A program made the translations under genes and the position numbers. The notes beneath the pieces are model-generated. The model was not told the origin of the DNA. It saw nothing but the letters and a program-made list of their open reading frames with translations, and ran no database searches. 64,000 nucleotides of DNA from Bacillota bacterium (GTDB lineage: Bacteria > Bacillota > Sulfobacillia > Sulfobacillales > Sulfobacillaceae): assembly GCA_021821465.1 (NCBI GenBank), contig JAKACM010000009.1:1-64000 (forward strand), written 5' to 3'. Shown here piece after piece: positions 45,153-53,766 of the stretch. The stretch's first letter is position 1. Every line of letters starts with the position of its first letter.

Positions 45153-47555
45153 TTAGCCTCTGCGAATCGCCAACAATTCATCCAGTTTCGTCATGTACTC
45201 ATGCCACCGCCTTGACTCATCATTTCCCAGATTTGTGCCCGCAAGCCGGAATACAGCCAGTCGAGCTTGTTGAAAATCCACGCGCAATGATTCCTCTTGG
45301 GCCATGACGACGCCTTGGGTCAAACGATCGAGATATTCTAAATGACTGGGGTCTTGGCTCAATTGTTCCGTGAGCCTATTTATAAACATCTCGTAATGAT
45401 AGGCTAAATCATCCCAATCATCAAGTAAGTCCCATTCCCGCGCTTCGCCCAATAACTGCCGCAATTTCGCGAAATTAATGGTTTCGTTCTTCAGTTGACT
45501 TTGAAATTTTTCACGAACGGAGACGGCCGCAGCTTGGCGGAGGATATCGGGAATTCCTTGGCCCATGCCTTTCAAAAAGCGCATGAAAGAGACACTGTGC
45601 TCATATATATGCTGGTTGTACATTATAGCTTCATCAAGTGAATTACTCACGAGCTGATTGATAACCACTTCCTGTTCATCCAAAAATAAGTGGCGCAATG
45701 AATTTGTCTGGCCTTGAAAGAATTGATCCAACAAGCGAATGACTTTGGGAAAATCCGCTGCGTGAAAGGCTTGAGAGAGATGTTGCGACATATGGTGATA
45801 AAGCTCTCGATTGGGGTAAGCTCTGGCGCCGGCAATCACATTATGATCCCCCAGATGGAGAACGGCATAAGCAAATGTCTCCCTCTCAAGCGTGGTCTGC
45901 GAGACAATTTGGACCTGGCCCACGGCCATTTTGACTGGGCCTGATCTCCATAACACTTCGTCTCGGGTATAAACATCGTAACAATAAATGTTGTTCGAAT
46001 CAGCCCTGTCGTAATGCATCAGCAAATGCATCATGCTGTAATGGAGCGCTACCCGCGACAACTTCACCATAAGTCCTTTCACAGTGGTGTCAAAAATTAT
46101 GCGGCCATTAAGATTTCGTTGGTTACTTCCTGCCCCTTCGAGAATTTCCAAAAAAGGCTTCTCCAATGGCACATCAAACAATCCTTCTCCCAATTGAATG
46201 GCTCGGGCTGCGTACTTTATCACCTGAACGGCCTCTAATCCGTCAATATCGTCAAAAAACCAACCACAGCTGGTGTACATCAACAACAGATGACGACGCA
46301 ATTCCATCAGTTGAAAAACGCGACTCGTCTCCTTTACATCTAATCGGCGCACTTGATGGGCAGCGATAAAGGCCTTGATCTGAGGTTGTTCCCGCTTTAA
46401 AATGACGTCGATATAGTCGTGGGAGGCTTTTTCGGGATCCTTCAGCCAGCGACAAGCCCATTCGTCGAACAGTGGAATGGCAGTATCCCGAACGTAATCC
46501 ATGGCCTGTCTTAGTTCGGTACGCCATTTCTGGTTCCATGCCGGGTGCAACCCGCTTTGGCATCCGCAGTCGCTGCGCCATCTTTCAATGCCATGCGCAC
46601 AACTCCATGATGTATTTTCAATGATCTCCGCCTTCCACATGGCAGGGTTCGATTCCAAATACTCGCCATAGTTAGTCAAACGCACGCCATCAAGCCCGGA
46701 TATAAGATCTAATGCATAAGCCAGCGCCATTTCACCAAAACGGTGGTGATGACCGTACGACTCTCCATCGGTAGCAATATTAACGAGTTGGTTGCCTTCT
46801 TCGGCAGGATCAAATCCCTCGATGAGACGATTGGCAAAATAACGGCCGTCGTTAAGCAAGCCTTCAAAAGCCACAGCCCGTGAGAGTGCCGGATGATAGA
46901 AAAAAACGGTAATGCTTTGTCCATCCATGAGATCAACCAGGTAAGGACGGTGAGTAGAAATCTTACCGTCTTCGACATTGATCCATTCTCCTCCCGGGGC
47001 TTGTACCCGCAACGCCTGATCGGGATTCAAGATCGTGAACTTGATGCCGTGCTTCGCTAACAGCCACAACGTCTCATAATCCACGGCAGTTTCGGCCAGC
47101 CACATACCTTCAGGATATCGGCCAAACCGATGGACAAAGTCCTTTACACCCCAGGCGATTTCCATGTCCTTGTCTCGAGACGTCGCCAAAGGCATGATGA
47201 TATGGTTATACACCTGGGCAATGGCCGAGCCATGACCACCAAAGAATTTTTGACTCAGTTTATCTCCTTCCAGTATCGCTAAGTAGGTCTTGGGGTCATG
47301 ACGTTGTAGCCACGTCAACAACGTGGGCCCAAAATTGAAGCTCATATGGGAATAATTATTGGAGACGCCGCAAAGACGGCCACTCTCGTCTAATATTTGA
47401 GCATGGGAATTGGGAGCGTAACACTCTTCGGTAATCCGTTGGTTCCAATCATGATAAGGTCCTGCCGATTCTTCGCGTTCCACACTTTCCAGCCACGGAT
47501 TTTCCCTGGGTGGCTGATAAAAATGCCCGTGAATGGTCAGATAGCGGTTTGTTAT
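45153..47555 (-). CDS. GH57-family protein with DUF3536 (alpha-amylase/branching-like), ATA start
   Basis: About 800 residues. The GH57 catalytic part occupies the first 330 (HGHFYQPPRENPWLE; GMWLAETAVDYETLWLLAKH; NIATDGESYGHHHRFGEMAL), the DUF3536 part the rest. The first ATG/GTG/TTG in frame is GTG at 47483, which would cut off the HGHFYQPP motif containing a conserved catalytic-site His. Upstream, after an in-frame TGA, come codons ITNRYLTI and then HGHFYQPP. The natural start position is ATA at 47555-47553 with GGGGTG seven bases before it. Either a rare AUA start or a mutated/misread ATG. Role in glucan metabolism inferred from the operon with glgE, treS-mak and glgB. Confidence 0.88.
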   Translation of the reverse strand: MTNRYLTIHGHFYQPPRENPWLESVEREESAGPYHDWNQRITEECYAPNSHAQILDESGRLCGVSNNYSHMSFNFGPTLLTWLQRHDPKTYLAILEGDKLSQKFFGGHGSAIAQVYNHIIMPLATSRDKDMEIAWGVKDFVHRFGRYPEGMWLAETAVDYETLWLLAKHGIKFTILNPDQALRVQAPGGEWINVEDGKISTHRPYLVDLMDGQSITVFFYHPALSRAVAFEGLLNDGRYFANRLIEGFDPAEEGNQLVNIATDGESYGHHHRFGEMALAYALDLISGLDGVRLTNYGEYLESNPAMWKAEIIENTSWSCAHGIERWRSDCGCQSGLHPAWNQKWRTELRQAMDYVRDTAIPLFDEWACRWLKDPEKASHDYIDVILKREQPQIKAFIAAHQVRRLDVKETSRVFQLMELRRHLLLMYTSCGWFFDDIDGLEAVQVIKYAARAIQLGEGLFDVPLEKPFLEILEGAGSNQRNLNGRIIFDTTVKGLMVKLSRVALHYSMMHLLMHYDRADSNNIYCYDVYTRDEVLWRSGPVKMAVGQVQIVSQTTLERETFAYAVLHLGDHNVIAGARAYPNRELYHHMSQHLSQAFHAADFPKVIRLLDQFFQGQTNSLRHLFLDEQEVVINQLVSNSLDEAIMYNQHIYEHSVSFMRFLKGMGQGIPDILRQAAAVSVREKFQSQLKNETINFAKLRQLLGEAREWDLLDDWDDLAYHYEMFINRLTEQLSQDPSHLEYLDRLTQGVVMAQEESLRVDFQQARLAVFRLAGTNLGNDESRRWHEYMTKLDELLAIRRG

Positions 47556-47744
47556 TCCGGTTCACCCCGTTCTCAATTATGGCCCGAGCTTTTGACACAC
47601 TTCCCCCGACAACTTCCAGGGAGTTGTTGATCCTTATCGGTACTAGTTTCCTTTTCTGTTGCGCCCCTCTTTCGGATTTCGCGCTAGGGCCACGAAGAAT
47701 GCCCTCAGGATCACATACGTACCCTTTTTGACTGCGCGCAGCTT

Positions 47745-49100
47745 TTAGAGCGAGTCCAACCAGTGCCTAACCGCCCTTACGTTGGAAGGAAGATATAAAT
47801 GGGCATAGCCGGCTAAAATATTGGGCTCTTGATACCCTTGGTGGCGTTTACCCTGTTTTCCCTCCAACAAATAGGCGGTTGAGACCACTTCCTCAGAAAG
47901 AACCCGAGAATAATGGAATTCATGCCCTCTGAATACCGACCCGGCCGAAAATAAAGCGTCCGAAGTCGTAGTAGCGGTTCGATAGCCCACTGCTTGCAAT
48001 CGATTATGCATCACTACAGTGTGAGGAACAATACCTACCATAGGAAAATGTTCGCCGCAACTATTAATCAGATCGTTCGCCAAAAACATGTACCCCCCGC
48101 ATTCAGCCAAGGTGGAAAGACCTTGCCTAATTCGGTTGTGATAGGTTTGCAGCAAGTCCCGTTGAGAACTCAAAGTCATCGCAAACTCTTCCGGAAACCC
48201 GCCTCCCAGGTACAAGGCTTGAGCATTTTGGGGAATGATGTCCCCCGCCAGCGGGCTAAAATACACAAGTTGTGCACCCAATTCTTCTAACAACTCCAGG
48301 TTGTCGGCATAATAGAAGTTGAAAGCCTCATCCATGGCCACAGCAATTAGTGGATGGCCGTGAGAAATATGGGGTATCGCCGGGGGTTTCGGGATATCCA
48401 GCTCAGGAGCCCCGCTCATTACTTCCCAAATGCGACCCAGATCAAGAGAATGGGCAATTTCTTTACCCAACCGCTCTATCGTCCTAGAAATACCGACATT
48501 CTCCTCTGCCGGAAGAATACCCAACTGCCGATGCGGGATCGCCAAATCCTCGCTATACGGAATAAATCCGAAACAAGGAAGACCACTCTCACTCTCAACA
48601 GCCGTTTTCAGAAGACGATAATGCCTCTGGGTTCCAATCTTGGTTATCACCACCCCTGCAAGCAGATCAGGTGCGCTGAAGTGACGAAAGCCCAAGACCA
48701 CAGCTGCCAAACTTCTGGCGCTATGCCGTCCATCGATTACCAAGAGTGCGGGGGAGCGCAAGACTTGAGCAAGATGATAGGTACTGGAATCATTGGATAA
48801 GGGTCCATAACCATCAAAATATCCCATAACACCTTCGATGACGGCGGCATCGGCTCCTCTCATCCCCTTGGCAAACCTTAGCACGGTGTCACCGGGACTT
48901 GCTTGCATCCAGAGATCGAGATTTCTTCCGCTACGGCCGCTAGCCAGTCGGTAATAACTTGGGTCGATATAATCCGGGCCCGCTTTGAAGCCCTGAACTT
49001 GATAACCGCGCTGTCGAAAAGCGGCCATCAGTCCTGTGGCCACAATAGTTTTACCTTGGTCGCTGGCCGGCGCCGTTATCACTAGCCGTGGAATCTGCAA
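47745..49100 (-). CDS. cbiA: cobyrinate a,c-diamide synthase
   Basis: Amidates the a and c side chains of cobyrinate (or hydrogenobyrinate) using glutamine and ATP in cobalamin synthesis; 451 residues. The N-terminal MinD/ParA-like ATPase has APASDQGKTIVATGLMAAFR and FKAGPDYIDPSYY; the C-terminal class I-type glutaminase-like domain has LYLGGGFPEEFA and AECGGYMFLA with the active Cys. An SDR gene lies 28 bases upstream on the same strand. No other cobalamin gene is adjacent, so the rest of the pathway must be elsewhere or the protein may act in salvage. Confidence 0.93.
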   Translation of the reverse strand: MQIPRLVITAPASDQGKTIVATGLMAAFRQRGYQVQGFKAGPDYIDPSYYRLASGRSGRNLDLWMQASPGDTVLRFAKGMRGADAAVIEGVMGYFDGYGPLSNDSSTYHLAQVLRSPALLVIDGRHSARSLAAVVLGFRHFSAPDLLAGVVITKIGTQRHYRLLKTAVESESGLPCFGFIPYSEDLAIPHRQLGILPAEENVGISRTIERLGKEIAHSLDLGRIWEVMSGAPELDIPKPPAIPHISHGHPLIAVAMDEAFNFYYADNLELLEELGAQLVYFSPLAGDIIPQNAQALYLGGGFPEEFAMTLSSQRDLLQTYHNRIRQGLSTLAECGGYMFLANDLINSCGEHFPMVGIVPHTVVMHNRLQAVGYRTATTTSDALFSAGSVFRGHEFHYSRVLSEEVVSTAYLLEGKQGKRHQGYQEPNILAGYAHLYLPSNVRAVRHWLDSL

Positions 49101-49128
49101 TCTTCATTCTCCTCCGAAAGATTAGGGT

Positions 49129-49788
49129 TTAATTCACGGGAATTACAGAGCCTGACGGAGGACAAGTTTGGAGTAACTGCCATGCAGCCATCGCCACTTC
49201 GTGAGGGTGAATCCACCTTTTCCCCGCGCTCAGGCGGATCAACCGTTCTTGTTGTTCGGCGTTTAAGGAGTGGGCCCACCTGGTGGCCACCCATCCCGGT
49301 GCCAGCAAGTAGATCCGCGCACCGGAACCCAATGACTTCGCCAAATTACGGCTGTACCCCATAATGGCAGCCTTGGCGGTTCCGTATAACATCGCGGAGT
49401 CGCCATGAGTTCCAGTTAAGGCTTCATCCCATGTCATATTAACAATTATGCCATGATCCCTCATCTGGGGAATCACAGCGCGACAGCATTTGATTGTGCC
49501 GGCCACATCCACTTCCCAGAGCTCTTGAAGCCTTATCATGTACGGCTTACGACGCATTTCCGGAGTCAACACGTCTGCTCCCGCCAAATTGAACCACGCA
49601 TCATAACCTCCGGGAGCAGCCTCTTGTATCCTCGACGCAATGTCCTTTTCGTCCATTCGCATATCCAAATGGTGTTGTCCCGACTTCGGACACCGCGCAA
49701 AACCTATCGCGTCGATCCCCTGAGCCGTAAATTGTTCAAATACAGCTTGCCCGATTCCCCCGTTCACACCACTTATTCCTATTCGCAT
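49129..49788 (-). CDS. short-chain dehydrogenase/reductase
   Basis: NAD(P)-dependent Rossmann protein of about 219 residues. GVNGGIGQAVFEQF binds the cofactor, NLAGAD is the NAG-like motif, and LYGTAKAAIMG holds the catalytic Tyr-x3-Lys. The usual catalytic Ser before it is replaced by a Thr/Asp-rich stretch (NMTWDEALTGTHG), so the substrate or activity may be unusual. An ATG at 49800 abuts the AAAGGA site; the ATG at 49788 starts MRIGISGVNG as SDRs do. Same strand as cbiA. Confidence 0.85.
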   Translation of the reverse strand: MRIGISGVNGGIGQAVFEQFTAQGIDAIGFARCPKSGQHHLDMRMDEKDIASRIQEAAPGGYDAWFNLAGADVLTPEMRRKPYMIRLQELWEVDVAGTIKCCRAVIPQMRDHGIIVNMTWDEALTGTHGDSAMLYGTAKAAIMGYSRNLAKSLGSGARIYLLAPGWVATRWAHSLNAEQQERLIRLSAGKRWIHPHEVAMAAWQLLQTCPPSGSVIPVN

Positions 49789-49800
49789 GTTCGCTGACAT

Positions 49801-50325
49801 TCCTTTCGCAACTGATTTATCAGTTCTTAGGGGAGTTCATTTAAAACAAAAAACACGAATATGATTTCTCACCAAATTTGACCGGATAAGAAATTATATC
49901 ATCGTCAATCATTCCCAAAGAGACCGGGATCCGTCTTTATCCGGATTTGAGGGAGTGTCCTAGACTGGACAATAACACGACGAATCCTCTTGGTTAGGGC
50001 TTAAGAACCCCTGTGGTGTCGTTTGAGAAACCCGAAAGATTGAAGATCTTCCTTGGGTCTCAATTTCGTTCTCTTCCTATGTTTTGGAGCACTGTGAGAA
50101 ACGAGCGCAATCGGGAGAATATTTTGGCGCGTTACCGAGATCTTGACAACAACTCAAGACGGTGGTATTCTCAGTATGTGGGACGCACCAAGAGGATTGA
50201 GGAGGTGCCGGAGAATCGGCTGAGGGATCGGATTCTCACGTGTAAGGCTTCATGACAGTGAAGCCATACACTGAATTTCAAGAAAAACTAAGGACGGATA
50301 GTTGCCGCCCTTATTTTGTTGGTGC
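49801..50325. other. region without a recognised gene; 80-codon orphan frame
   Basis: A GTG-started plus-strand frame at 50013-50255 reads WYSQYVGRTKRIEEVPENRL near its end. It is Arg-rich and could be the remnant of a transposase or another mobile gene, but no binding site precedes it and no family is clear. TGTCC/GGACA flank TAGACT near 49957. A hairpin GGCTTCA/TGAAGCC and a terminator follow the frame, so a short transcript is possible. Confidence 0.35.
50290..50320 (+). terminator. intrinsic terminator after the orphan frame
   Basis: AAGGACGG at 50290-50297 and CCGCCCTT at 50305-50312 pair with one mismatch around a 7-base loop, followed by ATTTTGTT. Confidence 0.55.
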
Positions 50326-50502
50326 TTATGATGATTGATTTGGAGCCAATGGATGTTGAAACCTGGCTAACATGTTTGATACATCGTCCCAGGAACTTGC
50401 AATAAAACGACATTTGGGGTAGTTAGAGCATCCAATGTGGACATGACCGGAGCCATCCTTCCATTCGTGCAAGGATCCTTCTTGACATAAAGGGCATAAC
50501 AT
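50326..50502 (-). CDS. C4 zinc-ribbon protein (topoisomerase-type finger)
   Basis: 58 residues. CPLCQEGSLHEWKDGSG followed by GCSNYPKCRF forms the four-Cys finger found at the C-terminus of bacterial topoisomerase I, here as a stand-alone protein. It probably binds single-stranded nucleic acid. The frame is open from 50544, but GGGGGGAG seven bases before the ATG at 50502 supports the short form. Single gene. Confidence 0.75.
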   Translation of the reverse strand: MLCPLCQEGSLHEWKDGSGHVHIGCSNYPKCRFIASSWDDVSNMLARFQHPLAPNQSS

Positions 50503-50634
50503 TACTTTACACTCCCCCCAAAACCTCACACCAGTGCTTACCATCTCTTCCTATTATAGTGGGAAATACAGCAATGCGCTATCAAAATGGCAAACCGCGA
50601 AATATTTCTCGTCACAGTCATTCTTGCCGCCTTC

Positions 50635-51741
50635 CTAATCTAAGGGAGGAGTGGGCTGAGAGGGCAATACCACGCGTTCTCGCCATACCCGGACACCGGC
50701 TACCCATGCCGCGACAATGATTCCGGCGATTGGTACCGCAAACAGAGCTCCCAAAATTCCTCGCAAAGACGCACCGATCATTAAGGCAATGACAGAGATA
50801 ACAGGATGCACCCCGACCTGGCTGCGAATAATTCTCGGACCCAAAATCTGCGATTCAAGCAAGTGCGCTGCGGCTAATAGAACCAGCACTTCCGGTACCT
50901 GAATCAGAGGATGGTTAAACAGTGCCAAAACCACAGGCAAAATGGCGCCTAAAACAGGCCCCAACAGCGGAATTAGTTCCATTATGGCCGCAAATACACC
51001 GATGACCAACGGAAACGGCAATCCGATTAGCCAGGTCCCAAAGCCAAAAGCCGTCCCGACAATCAGAGAAAGCATGATTTGTCCCCGCACATATCCTCCG
51101 ATAACTCGAGAGAGGGTATGCTCTACCGCCAGTAAGCCTTCTCGCTGGTGATGCGGTATCAGCCGGAGCATCGCTCCTTGAATCCGATTGGCATCCAATA
51201 GCAGATATACGGTGATAAAAATAGTAATCGCGCCGTCGACCACACTGTCAATGAGATGAGTCACGAGTGTAACCGTCTGTTTTACAAGAAAAGTGGATAT
51301 TTGTCCGATACTACTAAACACACGGTTTTCCAACTCTAAAATATTGACCTGCACACCCAAGTGCTTAAACCATGTCATAAGTCCGGGAGTACTGTGTATC
51401 AAAGTATGAATATTGCTGGGAAACTTAGCGATCAAGACCGCCAGTTGCCCCGCAATGATCGTAAATAGAAATCCGCCACCGACCACGAAAACCAGCACAG
51501 CCCCCAACATAACCACCAATACAGCCCAAGGCCGCTTCCAGTACAAGGCAAGACGCTCTACCAAAGGACTTAGGGTAATTTCGAACATTGCCGCCATCAT
51601 TAAGACCACAACGACATTGCCCAATCGGCTTAAGATCCACCACAGGCCGATCAAAACTACACCTGTGCCGAGAACAACCACCACGGCGTCTCGTCCCATC
51701 GCCAGTCTGTTTGCCCATTTTGAGGATTCGTGTTCGGCCAT
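50635..51741 (-). CDS. AI-2E-family transporter
   Basis: Integral membrane protein of 368 residues, about seven or eight helices. LMMAAMFEITLSPLVERLAL and IGLPFPLVIGVFAAIMELIP, then LLGPVLGAILPVVLALF are the hallmark blocks of PF01594 (YdiK/TqsA/YtvI). Members have been linked to autoinducer-2 export or Na+/H+ antiport; the substrate here is unknown. A TTG at 51759 could add six residues; the ATG at 51741 with ATGAGG is preferred. Divergent from murJ. Confidence 0.9.
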   Translation of the reverse strand: MAEHESSKWANRLAMGRDAVVVVLGTGVVLIGLWWILSRLGNVVVVLMMAAMFEITLSPLVERLALYWKRPWAVLVVMLGAVLVFVVGGGFLFTIIAGQLAVLIAKFPSNIHTLIHSTPGLMTWFKHLGVQVNILELENRVFSSIGQISTFLVKQTVTLVTHLIDSVVDGAITIFITVYLLLDANRIQGAMLRLIPHHQREGLLAVEHTLSRVIGGYVRGQIMLSLIVGTAFGFGTWLIGLPFPLVIGVFAAIMELIPLLGPVLGAILPVVLALFNHPLIQVPEVLVLLAAAHLLESQILGPRIIRSQVGVHPVISVIALMIGASLRGILGALFAVPIAGIIVAAWVAGVRVWRERVVLPSQPTPPLD

Positions 51742-52030
51742 AATCCGCCTCATTTCCAACGGTTGATGCTTTTACTATTCATTATAGGCTACCCATTTCG
51801 TCCGTCTACTAACCCACGCAGTTGGATGTTGATGGGTTTTTGCGATTTTGATTATGTGCCGAGTCCTTGACTAATTTTTTGCATCGTGAGGAAATCTGAG
51901 GATGACCTCCCTTGACGCTAAAAGACACGGAACTTGACTGAGCACAGGCGCACGGCTTGGTCTCGGAAGTCGGCAATAAATCGTTGATATTTGATAGAAT
52001 TCCATTGACACAACGCTAGCCCTTCCGGTT

Positions 52031-52041
52031 GTTGGTATACT
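52031..52041 (+). promoter_or_regulatory. extended -10 promoter of murJ
   Basis: TTGGTATACT contains TATACT at 52036-52041 with an upstream TG, an extended -10 element. No well-spaced -35 is seen. Transcription would begin near 52048, the murJ GTG itself, so the message may be leaderless. Confidence 0.45.
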
Positions 52042-52047
52042 AAAATA

Positions 52048-53694
52048 GTGTTTCGGACAAAATTGTCCCTCATCTGGAAGGCGGGATGGCAGCTGAATAG
52101 TCGTCGTTCTCAACACGCTTCGTCACCAAGAACAAAAAGCCGAAGCATCGGGATTTCCACCGGAATTATCTTTGCCGCCACCCTCATTAGCCGAGTTAGC
52201 GGATTTTTTCGCGAAGTGGTTATGGCGGCATACTTTAGTACCTCGGCTCTCACCGATGCCTGGCTTATGGCCTCTGTATTGCCAAACCTGCTTTTCAGCA
52301 CAATCAACGGCGCCATCTCCGTTACCGTCATTCCTTTAATGACTCAAGCTGACAGAGAATTATCCAAACGGTCGATCCAAAATTTCATTAACGAACTGTT
52401 TACCGCCATTGTACTTTTGTCATTTGTTTTGATTACGCTGGGAGAACTGTTTGCTCCTTGGCTGATGCACTTGATAGCTCCTGGCTTTCACGATCATAAA
52501 TTGGCCCTAACGATTTCTATGACCCGCATCATGATCCCCACAATCTTGTTTTGGGGACTATCCGGGTTAGTTGTAGGGATTCTTCAAGAACGGGAGGAGT
52601 TTTTATACCCCGCATTGTCTCCCGTGGCCATTAACATTGTCCGCATTGGCAGCATTATCGTCCTCGGGCACTTTTTCAGCATCCAAGGCGTGGCGATGGG
52701 ATTTCTCTTGTCCGTGCTGGCCCAACTATTCGTGACCTTGCCGGTCCTTAAACGCGCCGGCATACACTTACATTTGCGTTGGCACTTCACTCATCCTTTT
52801 CTGGGAAAAATGATCCGCATGGCCGGCCCCTTCTTTCTTACAACATCGGTCGGTACAGTAGGAATCATCGTCGATCGTATTTTGGCCTCGTCATTGGCTA
52901 CAGGAAGCATTGCCGCGCTTAACTATTCCTATGTTCTGGTACAAATTCCCGTAGGATTGGCGATATCTTCTTTAACAACTCCTATTTACACGCGTTTGTC
53001 TCAACATCAAAGTCGACATGATGTGGCCACTTATAAACAATTGGCTATGAAAGGGTTCCGGCTCGTGGTCTTGATTATTGTACCCATCACATTATGGTTC
53101 ATGATTTTGGCTATTCCTATTATGCGCCTGATTTATCAACATGGTGCCTTTTCCAATTATTCCACTCACATTACTGCCAGTACGCTGTTGTTTTGGTCTA
53201 TGGGATTGCCTGGCTTCGGACTTTCATTCTACCTGCAAAAGTTGTTTTTTGCCACTCAGGATACCAAAAGCCCTGCCCGTTTCAGCATTGTCACCATTTC
53301 CGTGAACATAGTCGCCGATTTGATTTTAGTGCGACTTTTGCAAGCCGACGGACTCGCTTTGGCTACGGCTCTTGCGGCATGGGTCAATACCACTCTATTA
53401 GCCATTAAAGCACTTCGTCCCCGGCACAACCGTGACCTCGTATTACGTCCTTTTGCGATAAAGATTATTGTTACGGCGGGTGTTACGGCTCTTGTTATTT
53501 ATCTGCTGCGGCAGTGGTTTTCACTCGATTCCATCCATGGCCTGTTCCCCTTGGCCTTCGCGCTCATGATCACGGTAATCTTGTCGGGTCTGGTTTATGC
53601 GGTCCTGCTCACAATCTTCCGGTTTCCGGAAATTGGTGATTTGTTGCGACGGCTCATGAAAAATCGTCATACCTTCCAATCTTCCGAAACCTAA
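52048..53694 (+). CDS. murJ: MurJ/MviN lipid II flippase
   Basis: Polytopic membrane protein of up to 548 residues with about 14 helices, moving lipid II to the outer face of the membrane for peptidoglycan synthesis. ATLISRVSGFFREVVMAAYF is the N-terminal family signature (with the conserved Arg residues), and LFFATQDTKSPARFSI matches the conserved helix 10 loop. The first 35 residues are basic and may not all be translated; no ribosome binding site precedes the GTG. otsA begins 72 bases after the stop. Confidence 0.9.
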   Translation: MFRTKLSLIWKAGWQLNSRRSQHASSPRTKSRSIGISTGIIFAATLISRVSGFFREVVMAAYFSTSALTDAWLMASVLPNLLFSTINGAISVTVIPLMTQADRELSKRSIQNFINELFTAIVLLSFVLITLGELFAPWLMHLIAPGFHDHKLALTISMTRIMIPTILFWGLSGLVVGILQEREEFLYPALSPVAINIVRIGSIIVLGHFFSIQGVAMGFLLSVLAQLFVTLPVLKRAGIHLHLRWHFTHPFLGKMIRMAGPFFLTTSVGTVGIIVDRILASSLATGSIAALNYSYVLVQIPVGLAISSLTTPIYTRLSQHQSRHDVATYKQLAMKGFRLVVLIIVPITLWFMILAIPIMRLIYQHGAFSNYSTHITASTLLFWSMGLPGFGLSFYLQKLFFATQDTKSPARFSIVTISVNIVADLILVRLLQADGLALATALAAWVNTTLLAIKALRPRHNRDLVLRPFAIKIIVTAGVTALVIYLLRQWFSLDSIHGLFPLAFALMITVILSGLVYAVLLTIFRFPEIGDLLRRLMKNRHTFQSSET

Positions 53695-53766
53695 TCCCGC
53701 ATGATTCTAGCGTATGCTTATATCACAACGATTATGGTACAATATGACACAAGAGAGGTGACGATC

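Noticed and set aside
50013-50255. 80-codon plus-strand frame as a true gene
   Set aside because: No ribosome binding site and no recognised family; kept only as a note within the gene-free stretch.
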